Below are positions 22,801-34,883 of a stretch of 64,000 bases of DNA, piece after piece. A program made the translations under genes and the position numbers. The notes under the pieces were generated by a model that was not told where the DNA came from, made no database searches, and saw only the letters and a program-made list of their open reading frames with translations. Numbering within the stretch: the first letter of the stretch is position 1; each line of letters begins with the position of its first letter. The stretch comes from Beaufortia kweichowensis (Eukaryota; Chordata; Actinopteri; Cypriniformes; Gastromyzontidae). The stretch is taken from the NCBI GenBank assembly GCA_019155185.1, contig CM032795.1:9837795-9901794 (forward strand). The letters are read 5' to 3'.

Positions 22801-25800
22801 TAAATATGTGGAATATATTGTAGTCATTCCAACAACCTGTGAAACTGTAGTTAAAAATGTCCACAGCAAAACATTTTAATATATCATATATGACTATATA
22901 TGTTTGATTCACCTATTTTGAAAATGAATGGTTTCTATTTACTTGTTTCTGTTTTTCATGCATGTGCAATCTGAAATAACCAGCCTGCCCTTTTTCTGAT
23001 GTTCCTTTCCTGTTCATTTTTTAAGTGTTTGCCCAAGCTAACCCGCCTTACACGCTGGACTCGCGCTTGCGTGTCTATCATCTAAAACGCTTCAGAAAAC
23101 TCTCTGATGGGGATCATAAGGTTTTTATGCTAAACAGTTGCGGAAATGCTGTTATTAGAAAGTTTAAATGCAGCAAAACAATACGATCTGATAATACGAG
23201 TGTTCATAGAGAATATATAAAGAAGACATATATTAACATTAAGACAACTAAAAAATGTACTCATCTTGTTATGAAGGGGTTTGCCACTGTAAGCTGTGGT
23301 TTTAGCAGTTGCTTTGTTTAGAAATAATGCAGGACTAGGTGGGGCTGGATATCTCCTACCCTCCCCCATATCCTGATAAAGTATGTAGTAATCTGGTTTA
23401 CTGGAAGCACTGAGAGCTGCACTGATTTCATTATACAAAGATTCAGAGAGATGATCACTGCTGCACATGGGCTAAATTAATGATGAGGGATCCCTATTGC
23501 AAACCCTTTAGGACACTGCCCATTTAGACACATTGAGTTTCATTTCAGTCTGATACAAAAATTTATCTCAGAAATCTAAATCCGATGACAAAAAGTACAA
23601 ACATGACAAGTCGGTCTACAAGTAGTTGAAATATTTTTCATTTCACGGTTCGTTTTAAATGATCTGCCTTTAAAATAGGGCTTTAAAATGATTAATCGCG
23701 ATTAATCGCATCCAGAATAAAAGTTTGTGTTTTAATAATACATGTCTGTGTACTGTGCATATTCATTTTGTGTTTATAAACACATGCATATACATGCATA
23801 TATTTAGGAAAAATGTAAAATTGTAATTGTAAAATGTAAATGTTTATATATAATTTTGATTATTAGTAAATATAAATAAATACATCTAAATATTTCGTAA
23901 ATATTTACATGATACATATGTTTTTGTGTTTATAAAAACAAAAGTTATATGCACAGTACACAGACATACAGTATATTCTGTAAACACAAACGTTTATTCT
24001 GGATGCGATTAGTCGTTTGACACCTTTAAAATGCACTAAAAGTACTTCATACTGCACTCCTGTTAAAGAAGTACTTCATCCAAATATGAAAACTTACCCT
24101 CATGCCGTCCCAGCGTATACATCCTTTCTTCAGTTAAACACAAACAAATCATTTTAGAATAAAATGCTGTCATGTTATCTTATACAGGGTTCAGAAGGGT
24201 AAAGATCCACACACATCTATCATTAAAGTAATACAGATTAAAAAAAAAACATGCACAGATCCATACTTCTGAAATCCACTGCAGTTAAATAATACTCCAT
24301 TTAGTAACCTTGACATTCTATTTTTCTCACGTAATAGAGAACATTACAAAAACACAAATGACTAAAGGTGCAAAAGGCAAACATTGATAAGTGTAGTTTT
24401 CTTAAATATTGCACATCCAGATTTTAATATAAAAAAATCTTTATTTGCTAGTGCATTAGTTGTTGCATCAAATCTTGAATGAGACCTCATGATTGTACAA
24501 CAGACAGAGCCTACTATGTAGTACAGTTATAATGGTACACAAACTGGGATTCTGCTTTGTGTTGTTACATTTAGCATTAGTTTTAGTATTAGCATTGGCA
24601 CTGCTATTAGGGTTTATAAAGATTTTGCTGCTTTCGCCGAAGCACTTAAGATGCACTTTGGATTATCTTCTAATAATGCTGCCAAATGGATCAGCAGGTT
24701 TTGTACAAACTTGTGAGGTTCATTTAACTCTAATCGTAAAAATGACACCATTGTTAATAAGTTAGAAAAATTCAAAAAATACATTATTTAAATGAGACAT
24801 CAGTAGAGAACCACCTGCAGCATGAAACCTCAGCACAAATGAAAATCGCTTTGTCATAGATGTTTACAGGTGTGGTCTGCAAACATTAACAGGCTGAGGA
24901 TTTAATAAGAGGTAGTGCAAAAGCAAAGCATAATAGATATGTTGAAAGACTCCATTTCAGCTTCAGTGAGATGAAATTTAAAAGAGAAATCATATGATGC
25001 AGAAGATCTCTCCATCTACAGCAGGCGACGGCTCCCTAATGCTCCGGATGCAACTGCAATCAACAGCAGCACCCATCCACCCTGACCTTGAACCCTGACC
25101 CGCCCTCTGACATATGTTAACACACTGGTAATATTGTGCTGTCCTGCCTCCCCACCTCACCCCTCATCCCCCTCCCTCCCCCATTTCCCTGCATAGACTG
25201 TCTCTGGAGATAATGACCATCCTGTGTCGCTGTGAGAATATCGAAACTTCGGAGGGTGTCCCCTTGGATGTGACAGGGGTCGCTCAGGTAATCACATTTA
25301 ATGAAAAAAGCCAACCAAACGAGAGACAGAAAATAAAGGGTACAATTTCAGGCGCTCAGGATGTGAAAGACAGTGGCCCGGTTTCATTTCCTGCGTTACC
25401 CACACACACATGTGCTCTCACGCTGTGTTCCACACTCTTGTGTACCTTATTTCTCTGCAGTGAAGGAGAGAGAGAGCGCTATCTCTCAGTATCCTTGTCT
25501 TGTGTTTGGCTCCGCAGCTCATAGCTCATATAATGGCTCACGTCTGTGTGCTCTGACCGCTGGGTTTCTGTAATGGAGGATTAATTTTCCTTTGGGAAAA
25601 TTGAGTTTGGTAATAAAATAATCTTTCATGTTAAGATCAATTAAAATGTGGTTGATGGAAAACGTTGGGGTTTGCTTTGTAAAAGTGAGTCTTGGAATCT
25701 GAATTCCGAGCATTCCTTCCATTACATCCCACGGTCAAATCACACGGCCTGGACACACGGAGTGGTTGTGGTGTTGTCACCCCCCAAATTCATTTTGTGT

Positions 25801-28800
25801 TTGTGTTTACCTTCATGTCTTTCTTTAATCCCACTTTCTTTCCTGTTTTGGCTCGGCATTTCTTTACATTCTTCCCGTAGTTCATAGCCAACTTTTTGGT
25901 TTCCCTTTTTTGCGTTTTCCACAGGCTAACCCTTGAGATTATGACCCTGCAACCCAAGTGTGAGGATGTAGAGACAGCGGAGGGGGTAGCTATTACTGTC
26001 ACAGGTGTGGCACAGGTAAACCACCTTACCTCACCTAACCTCCAAATCCCTCTTTCAGGTGTGCCAGGCTGACCCGCCAACTTTTTGTACCATCTTTTTT
26101 TGTTTTCTCTCATTGTGTTTCCTTCTTTCCTAGTCTGTAAAATTTCCCCCCTCAGGGCTGAACTGTGCCAATCAGACAGAAGGTCACTCACTTGCACTTG
26201 CTATAATAAAACTTGTTTGGTTATTAAGAAACTGAACAGAGTTGTTAAATATTATCGTTGCACATGAAAGAATACTGTACTATACATTAGTACTTAAAAT
26301 AAACTGTTGAATTTGTAGTATACTGTAGTGTATTACAGTAATTACTACACTTTGCTAATGTATACTATACTATTGTGTGGTATTTACTATAGTGAATTAA
26401 TAAACTGAAGTAAATACTGTAGTATACTTCAAAGGGATAGTTCACCCAAAAAAAAAATTCACCATTTAAACCCTGTATATGACTTTTTCTTTTGTGGAAC
26501 ACAAAAGAAGATATTTTGCAAAACGCTGGTTACAGACACCCATTGACTTCTATTGTACCTTGTGTTCATACTATGAAAGTGAATGGCGTTTTGCAAAATC
26601 TTCTTCTGTGTTCTGCTGAAGCAAGAAAGTCACACAGGTTTGACATGACACGAGGGTGAGTAAATAATAATAAAATAATTTTTTATTTAATAATAATAAT
26701 TTAATAATAATTTTAATAATTTTTGGGTGAACTATCCCTTTAATATGTACTATGGTAAGGTTCCAAACCCACAATAGCATCTAGACATTTTACTATAGTT
26801 TACTATTGTATATACTGTACTTCCTGTGAGGAGTTTTTTTGGGCAAGATGTGAATCTATAATAATCCAATATCAGCTTGTTAAGAAAAACTATAATTATA
26901 AAAAATTATTCATTTTTAAGTAATTTACAAATAACAAAATGTGGTTATATCTAGTCTGTGACCTACATGTCTTTTGAGATTATAGATGTTTATAATTGTC
27001 TCTTTTTTTAAGCTTATGAAATCTTTATTAACAGATAAAAGGTATCTGGATAAAACTATATTCTGGATATTTTATTTAGTATTTTTTGTAATAATTTTTT
27101 TCATCGCATGTTTGGTTCCTTCGCATGTTTGACATACCTTTAATGTTTAACCGAAATCACATGTTTACCTTCAAGGAAACCCACAGTCACAACTGAGCAT
27201 GTGCCAATAACTGTACTTTTGGCTTTTATAATTCAGTTTTCATTCACATTAGTTCAATATCTTTCTCTTCTAATTTATTAATCCGGTGTTGGTATGAACA
27301 ATGATAGCATTGTAATAGAGAGAAGCAGTCCTGCTATTGCAGGCCATTTATCTCTGGTTGCCACATATGATTGGATGGGGAACCTAAACAAGACATTAAA
27401 TGTCTCCATACAGAGACCCAAAAATTATGTTTGGCTTTGCTAAACAAAGCTAAATCTTTGTTTAGCTACTCTATATGTGAAAAGAATGACTATGTACAAG
27501 TAAAATGTTGCCTGGATCTCTAAACCATCCTCCAATTTTCGAGCCCTTTTAAGACGCATGTTTTGTGTTTCATGTCTCGTGTGAATAGTCTAATGGAGGT
27601 CTTGCAGCTGTTGAACTAATGGACCCACTTATCTCCTGACAACTCATCTGCCTTCTGTGTTCTCCTAGAACCTGTTTTATGTAATAAATCAATCCCCTAT
27701 ATTTTTACCAGCAGGCACAGCTGTTTACCCAGATAATACTTGGATTGCTGTTTGCTTATCCAGAGATAAAAATAACTTTGTTTCATTAACAAGATAAACA
27801 CATCTGTAAGCTTTTAAAAGAAAAAAAACTATCATACACGTTCTGAGTCTTGTCCTACTTTCGTTTGAACTGTTTTGCATGATTTTCTTTTCTTTGGTAA
27901 ATCCTGTGGTTTCCCATGAGCACACTATGAGAATGGTCCTGTTTTTTCTACAATTGTGGGTTGGGGGTGTAATGCATGCAGACTGCATTTTAATGTCAAG
28001 AGACTGCTCCCCTGTTGATTGTTAATGGTAGGACATCCCATAATTCATGTACATTTTCAATGTCTGATTCTAAAAAGACTTGATACTATAATTACTTCAG
28101 TTTCAATTCTCTTAACTCTAAATTTCTGGCATTTCAACTGTTTTTTTTCAGTAGTCCTCGGATAATGTGAGGACCTATATATGGAAGGATGGCTCTGATT
28201 GTGAGCGTTTTAGTGGATTGTTTTTCGTGCATTAGAGTGTCTAGACCGGACATTATTAGAGGCTCTACACAGTGCATTACTCGTATAATATGAAGTCTTT
28301 TGAGATTCAGACTGTGTCTTGTGTTTTCCCCATCCACAACATGCACCAAATGCAGCTTTGTGTTGGACTGCTTATAATGCACTTTATCCTTAACTCTTTA
28401 TTGACTGTACAGAAGTTGTACACCCTGATGGTATTAAAGTTTACCTTTGGTACAAAGCTAAAATCAGCTTCAAAATTACATACTGCTTCAAAAAGTTATA
28501 TTGAGCAAAAAATAGTTTACTAAATGTTTTAAGCTGTGTTTTGTGTGTGAATGGGAAGCTGGTTTCAGACCAGTACTAGTACAGAGACAAAATCTACACC
28601 CACAAAAACTACCTTCTTTCTTATTGTTGTTTCTATTTGACTTTTGTGCAGAGAGACAAAAGATTTAAAGTGGTTTTGTTTTTAAAATGAAGGTTTCAAA
28701 GAAGCAGAAGTTATCATTTAAAGTGGTTATTTTTCATGTAGGTTTAGTTTGATCACCCTTTACACTGATTGTAAGTTTTATTAAAGCACACAAGGGTTGG

Positions 28801-31800
28801 GTGATATAGATAAGAAGTATATTTAAAACATTTTCATCCATGTGACAGAATTTAAAGATCAAAAGAAGGGATCATTTATAATTTTGGTTAATATGCACCA
28901 AATTAACAGTAGTCTACACTGTAAAAACTAAAGGATCCTGGAGAAACCATTCAGGGTTTCCACACTGCCACACCGTCGGAACGGTCAGGAGGACCTCGGG
29001 ACACTTTTTTACAAAAAGCAGTTCTCCGAGGAGTCGTTAACAGTCTTGGCAGTTCTTGCAGGAACTTATGGGATCCTATAGGCACTTTAAATTTAGTCCT
29101 GAAGTTCCTCAGAGGTCCTCCTGATGGTTCTGGCGGTCTGGCAGTGTGAGGAACCTCGAATGGTTCTTCCAGGATCATTTAGTTTTTGCAGTGTATGTAG
29201 TGTATGTTTCAATGAGCCTCAATAACAATATATGTATGTAAATGTTGTTACATTATTATTGAGGCTGATTAAAACTAATTTGAACAAAAACCATTTGAAC
29301 TGATTCACAAAAATGTATGACTGTCAACTAGAATAATGATAAAGCTATTAGAAAATGTCTAAAAAAAATTATGACCCTGCTTGTGAAAACCCAGCTATAG
29401 TAATTTTTTTGTCATTTACTGTTTTCTACATAAAATCATCCTACATAATGTAAAGAACATTCTGTAAAAATATCATCTTTATTTCTTTATTGACTGAGTT
29501 GAAATCAAACTTTGATGCTCATTATCTCAGAATTTGATTTTCAGACTTAAGCCTGGTTTTCACAGACACAATTTATAATATTTACATTTTAAAATCATAT
29601 ATACCGGTAATCAAATATACTGGTAATATTTGTTTTATATTTAATGTATCACCAGCCCTACTGCTTGAATATAATGGAATTTCTCAAATCTTTAAATCTA
29701 TTTTATCTTTCTTTGTTTAATCCCTTACATTTATTTTACACCATTATTCAGTTTACCCACTTTTGCATGTACATTCGGTGTGATATAAATGATGATTTGA
29801 GCATGTCCCTCAACCAGTCTCCAGCTTGATTTGACATAAAACATCCTGCACGTTTGGTTGTGCTTAATGCTACATACCTTCAGACTGAATTATGTAAGAA
29901 TTAAATATAAAAAAACACCAGCAAAAATAAGAGCGTAGTTCTAGAAACTGCTTTCTGTATTTTCAATAACTGATTTACAATGTAGTTTTAGGAAGATGGG
30001 TCTCTCTCTGAAACATTGTTACTATATTAAAGCTGTTTTATGTTGATAAATCTAAAACCATCAATGTGTACAGTAACACATCAGCTGCATTGTATGGGTA
30101 ATAGTATTCATGGCTTCAGTATATGACAGGTCTGTGTTTTTAAGCATGTCTATGTTAGAACACGATTAACATGTTTGTGTGTTCTGCTGTCAGGTGAAAG
30201 TTATGACCGACAAAGAGCTGTTGGGTGTTGCCTGTGAACAGTTCCTGGGCAAGACAGTGACAGAAATTAAAAGTGTCATTCTGCAGACACTTGAAGGTCA
30301 CCTGCGCTCTATTCTGGGTAAGTGATGCTGGACACTTGAGCTCTTTATATGAGGTCAGTTTTATTATTGTTTAGCTATTTCCATATTCTCTGTCTTTAAA
30401 ACATGCAATAACATCCAATGATATCAAAGGCAGCTACAAATGTTACAACTTCCCATTTTAACGCAATTACTGATGATGATTGGTGCATCCTTTAAGTGAA
30501 GCCGAATGTTGCTACTTGCCGAACTGCTTTATTGTAACCAGTTCATAGTCATTCTTATACATCCTCTCTTCGTCTTCGCAGGGACACTGACGGTGGAGCA
30601 GATCTATCAGGACAGGGATCAGTTTGCCAGGCTGGTGAGGGAGGTGGCAGCACCTGATGTGGGCAGGATGGGTATTGAGATCCTAAGCTTTACAATTAAG
30701 GTATATTTTACATTTACATTTAGGCATTTAGCTGACGCTTTTATCCAAAGCGACTTACAATAGTAGGAGACAATGAAGCGATACATCAGAAGCGGCAACA
30801 ATAGTACTGAGAAGTGCTTTGCTAAGTTTACAATGTTTTGCAGTGCTAGATAAGTACCTGTAGAGGAAAGAAGAGAGGGTTTTTTTTTATGATGTCAGGT
30901 GTTCGTGGAAGAGGTGTGTTTTTAGTTGTTTCTTAAAGGAGGTGAGGGATGTGGCAGATCGGATTGCGTTTGGGAGATTATTCCACAAGCCGGGGACAGA
31001 GAAGGAGAAGGAACGAGAGAGAGATTTAGTGCCCTTCTGTGAGGGTACCACCAGTCGACGTTCGTTCGTTGAGCGCAGGGTTCTGGATGGGTTGTAGGTA
31101 TGTAGAATAGAGTTAAAGTATGAGGGTGCAGAATTTGTGATGGTTTTAAATGTCAGCATTAGTGATTTAAATTTAATGGGCAGCAACCCGGTAGCCAATG
31201 GAGAGAGATGAAGAGAGGTGTGACGTGCTCTTTTGGGTTCCTGGAAAACAAGTCTAGCTGCTGCGTTCTGTATCATCTGAAGTGGTTTGATTGCTCGTGC
31301 AGGAAAACCAGCCAGGAGAGCATTGCAGTAGTCCAGTCTGGAGATTACCAGGGCTTGGACTAGCAGTTGGGCGGCGTGCTCAGTGAGATATGGCCTGATC
31401 TTCCTGATGTTGTAGAGTGCATATCTACAAGACCGTGATATCCTTGAGATGTGTTCGGTAAAGGACAGTTGGTCATTGAAGATTACCCCAAGGTTTCTTA
31501 CGGATTTAGATGGTGTAATGGTAGTGTTGCCAATTTGAATTGTGAGATTGTGTTGCGTTGCAGGTGAGGCCAGAAGTACCAGGAGCTCAGTCTTGGCAAG
31601 GTTTAGCTGAAGGTGGTGTTCAGTCATCCAAGATGAGATGTCTTTCAGGCAGGCTGCAATGCGTGATGCTATTGTGTGATGGTATATATGTTTCTGTTAG
31701 GGTTGGGAATCTTCAAGGACCTGGAATCACATTAGGTCATTAATTATGAGTAGACACTGTGATTCTTTGTGTTTTGTTTATGATATATTTCACTTTGAAC

Positions 31801-34800
31801 TGCATACTTTAAGTGAAAATAAAACACAGCTATTGACCAATCAGAATCAAGGACTGGAACTAACTGTTTTATAGTAAAATTGTATTGGCAGTTAGTAATA
31901 TTGTAAAAACTAATAGTAAAAATAAATGTGTTGACCCAGTGCTTCAGTACATTTTGCCTTATCACAACTTAATCTTAATATGGGTCATCCTGATTTTTCC
32001 AAAAACATTCATGTAAAGTGTAACAAAATTAATTACTAATTAATATTTAGGTGTGGGAATATTGATTAGGTTTTGTAAGGGAAATTTGTAATTGTCTTTC
32101 AAGCCTAATTTAATATTCAGGGTCATTTACATTTACATTTAGGCATTTAGCTGACGCTTTTATCCAAAGCGACTTACAATAGTAGGAGACAAATCATAAA
32201 ATCATCAGCGTCATAAAAATATGCTTATGAAATGTAATCTTGCCATGCATGTGTACTCTCCCAACAGGATGTCTATGATAAGGTGGAGTATTTGAGCTCT
32301 TTAGGGAAATCTCAGACTGCTGCTGTTCAGAGAGATGCTGACATCGGAGTGGCCGAGGCTGAAAGAGACGCTGGAATCAGGGTGAGTAGCAGAATCACAC
32401 GAAAATATCTGTGTGAATGCTGTGCAAGAGTGAATGAGTTTTCAGTTTTCTCACATCCGCTGTTCTCTTGCTACAGGAAGCAGAATGTAAGAAGGAGATG
32501 ATGGATGTGAAATTCCAAGCCGATACAAAAATGGCCGACTCGAAGCGAGAGCTGGAGATGCAGAAAGCTGCTTTCAATCAAGAAGTAAACACAAAGGTAA
32601 AGCTGAACATTCCTTCAAATGGTCTCCCTTGATTTTCTTCTCTCATATACTCAATTCTCTTTTTTTGTTTCTTGTTCCTCGTGGATTTGTTTTTTTATTC
32701 TTCTCTAACCTCAGAAAGCTGAGGCACAGTTGGCCTATGAGCTTCAAGCAGCCAAGGAGCAGCAGAAGATCCGACTGGAGGAGATTGAGATTGAGGTGGT
32801 CCAGAGGAAGAAGCAGATCAATATTGAAGAAAAGGAGATTATGAGGACAGATAAGGAGCTGATCGCCACTGTGAGGAGACCAGCTGAAGCCGAGGCCTAC
32901 AAGATGCAGCAGCTCGCTGAGGCACAGAAGTGAGTGACGTGGAAAACTTTTTACATACATATGATTGCTTTTAAAGATAAAATAAAATCTGTGTTAAAGC
33001 TCCTTCTCTACAACTGTTAATTCAGATGAGGAAGATTTGTTCAGCTCTTTCTGTTAGCGTTTATTCACATTGGAATACTAATCGGTGCTGTTGTCTAACC
33101 TGGGAGCATTCTGGCAGTCCTAGACTGTAAAACTGATCTAACTGAAAATTAAATTTACAAATATTTTATGATGCCATCAGGATAAAGAAGGTGTTGACAG
33201 CACAGGCTGAAGCGGAGAAGATCAAGCGTATCGGTGAGGCGGAGGCTGGTTCCATTGAAGCCGTGGGTAAAGCTGAAGCAGAAAGGATGAGACTCAAAGC
33301 TGATGCCTATCAGCAGTATGGGGAGGCTGCAAAAACCGCCCTCGTCCTGGAAGCTCTGCCCAAGGTATCTATTTTTCACTTCTTTCTTTTGCTTGAATGT
33401 GACCAGAACCACCCAAGTGCCTTATGATTTTCTAAAGAATAAATCTAACCTAAAATTTGTTGGCTAATCAAGACCTGATTTGTAATTTTACAGATCGCAG
33501 GGAAGGTAGCAGCACCTTTGGCCCGTACCAATGAGATTGTGATCCTGAGCGGAGATGGAGGCCGTGTTACTGGGGAAGTGAATCGCCTGTTGGCTGAACT
33601 TCCTGTTTCTGTGAATGCCCTCACAGGAGTGGATTTATCTAAGGTAAGGAATGTGATATAGGCAACATTCGGAGGATTTTTTTAGGAAATAACGCCTTCG
33701 GACATGTTTATTATAAATTTGCTATACCTTTCTTTACATTAAAGAGTAAAACACTTTTAATGTTCGGATTACATGCATGTGTTTGTTGTGTCTGTATACT
33801 ACTTTTAATCTCATGCAATGAAACAGTGTGACTTACATTTTCACAAAACCTCAAACCTAATGTTGCATGGGTACAATTGGCTGCAATTATCATGTAAAAT
33901 GTCCACTTGGAGGCGTTAAATACATGTTTTATGTTCTCTAACACAGATAATGGCTTTAGAATGGTACAATACTCCAGCCTGATCTCAGGGGAATTCATAC
34001 ACATTTTATGAGTTGGCTTATTTGTTTGAATTTGCACGATGTAACTCATACAAAAACATACGATTATTAAAAAAGCAACGATAAAGGCCCGCCCCTAACC
34101 CTAATGTAACTAGGGAGATAAGAAATCGTACTAAAGCGTACAAATGACATCGTACAAATTAGTGTGAATTATTTAACTTATAAAATATGTACATATTCCC
34201 ATGAGATTGCGTTTAATACTCTCAAAACGGTGGATTAGTTATATAAAATCTCAAAACCTGGATTAATTATAATTTTATTTAAATTTTTATACAGTTTCTA
34301 AAGCCTATTCATTGTAAATAAATTGTATTATTTATTGTTTTTCCTGAGAGTCAAACACATGATCTACTACAAGGAAACATGTCTGAAATAAAAAATTGTA
34401 TTATGAAATTGAAAAGAAAATCGAAGTACCTCTAGAAACTTAACAGCATATTACTTATATTTCAAGTCTTCTGAACCCATACATAGCTTTGTGTAAGAAA
34501 CAGACCCACAAGCTAAGATGATAATCTTAATTAATAATCTCACCCTCTAAATTGGATTTTTCTCAATAGCGGTTCAATTAATTGCACTTTTACTGTCTGG
34601 AAACTACAGCAATTTGTACCTTTAAAAAGATTTTGCAAAAACATATGTAGACATGTTTTGTTTGTTTGATTTTGTTTAAACTGGAAATGCATACACGTCT
34701 AATTTCTGCATGTACTTTGTAGAAATTTAAGCCTTTTTTCAGAAGTAATAAAGAATGGCTAACTAACTAAATAACCATACGCATGACTTCAATGTAAAAT

Positions 34801-34883
34801 ATAATGCGTTTTTGTCATGTAAATAACCCTGTGATCCTCAACAGATACCATTGCTGCAGAAGATGACCAACCCTCAGGCTTGA
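19822..34883 (+). CDS. flot2: Flotillin-2 (reggie-1)
   Basis: Eleven coding exons: 19822-19870, 22068-22149, 25925-26015 (or 25197-25287), 30194-30317, 30582-30700, 32268-32381, 32477-32596, 32715-32929, 33181-33364, 33494-33643, 34845-34883. They give 428 aa, the length known for vertebrate flotillin-2. MGNCHTVGPNEALVVSGGCC carries the Gly2 myristoylation site and Cys4/19/20, which in the family anchor the protein to the cytoplasmic face of membranes. A PHB/SPFH domain follows (GWAWAWW to about residue 190, with GTLTVEQIYQDRDQFARLV), then the flotillin domain with Glu-Ala-rich coiled coils in exons 6-9 (AQAEAEKIKRIGEAEAG) that mediate hetero-oligomers with flotillin-1. The C-terminus LTGVDLSKIPLLQKM matches the family. 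Scaffold of lipid microdomains, endocytosis and signalling. In a duplicated teleost genome this may be the flot2b ohnologue; I cannot settle that. Confidence 0.96.
20990..21230. repeat. Fragment of the dispersed repeat seen at 40,795
   Basis: 'gagatgctttaaaacaattg' and 'aacatttaggcatacacatt' correspond, with gaps, to stretches at 40,810-41,290. It lies in flot2 intron 1 (19,871-22,067); the rest of that intron shows no other feature. Confidence 0.5.
23690..24023. mobile_element. Foldback MITE, 'gattaatcgcgattaatcg' family
   Basis: Left end 'gattaatcgcgattaatcg' plus 'catccagaataaaag', right end 'gtttattctggatgcgatta'. The inner arms are also partly inverted ('tactgtgcatat' against 'tatgcacagtac'). 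Lies in flot2 intron 2 (22,150-25,196). A second possible element fragment ('cctcatgccgtccc') follows at about 24,060-24,210. Confidence 0.7.
25197..25287 (+). other. flot2: flot2 alternative exon 3a
   Basis: 91 bases between a good acceptor (tgcatag) and donor (gtaatc), encoding residues 44-74 as KLSLEIMTILCRCENIETSE plus GVPLDVTGVAQ. Same length and phase as exon 3b (25,925-26,015). It differs from the canonical version mainly in the middle (ILCRCENIETSE for LQPKCEDVETAE) and adds a cysteine in the early PHB domain. Confidence 0.85.
25925..26015 (+). other. flot2: flot2 canonical exon 3b
   Basis: 91 bases encoding KLTLEIMTLQPKCEDVETAE plus GVAITVTGVAQ, nearly the sequence I recall for mammalian flotillin-2 at this place, so this is the ancestral exon. 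If both 3a and 3b were kept, 3b would be read as GCT-AAC-CCT-TGA and stop. If both were skipped, exon 2 joined to exon 4 reads AAG-TGA. Exactly one must therefore be used. Confidence 0.9.
26431..26741. mobile_element. MITE, 'agggatagttcaccca' family
   Basis: Terminal inverted repeats AAAGGGATAGTTCACCCAAA and TTGGGTGAACTATCCCTTT bound a ~311 bp element with no ORF. It is one of the commonest cyprinid repeats as I know them. Lies in flot2 intron 3, just after exon 3b. A diverged relative is at 59,536-59,815. Confidence 0.85.
28917..29193. mobile_element. MITE with 'cactgtaaaaactaaaggat' ends
   Basis: A 277 bp element whose left end CACTGTAAAAACTAAAGGAT is inverted at the right end (ATCATTTAGTTTTTGCAGTG). 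The GC-rich interior is itself imperfectly self-complementary ('cggaacggtcaggaggacct' against 'ggtcctcctgatggttc'). Lies in flot2 intron 3 (26,016-30,193), which otherwise shows no feature. Confidence 0.8.
30706..31690 (-). mobile_element. L2-type LINE, 5'-truncated
   Basis: A 246-codon open frame on the minus strand (31,627-30,887) reads as the end of a non-LTR reverse transcriptase: NLGVIFNDQLSFTEHI, LDYCNALLAG, IQNAAARLVF and PGLWNNLPNAIR are typical of the L2/CR1-like group. Its 3' UTR (30,706-30,886) ends with the conserved 'aagtcgctttggataaaagc' tail and TGTAAA-type repeats, as in L2 elements. The fragment keeps only the RT end, so it cannot move by itself. It sits in flot2 intron 5, a few bases after the donor of exon 5. 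Confidence 0.9.
32124..32192 (-). mobile_element. L2 LINE 3' tail only
   Basis: 'catttacatttacatttagg' through 'tagtaggagacaa' is identical to the tail of the LINE at 30,706. Same flot2 intron and same orientation, but with no coding part. Confidence 0.8.

Noticed and set aside
26431..26741. Inverted repeats as a structured RNA or regulatory hairpin of flot2
   Set aside because: The ends belong to a very common transposon family, so a flot2-specific role is unlikely.
30887..31627. 246-codon minus-strand ORF as a gene nested in flot2
   Set aside because: Its motifs are those of a LINE reverse transcriptase C-terminus and it ends in an L2 tail; it is a truncated retrotransposon.
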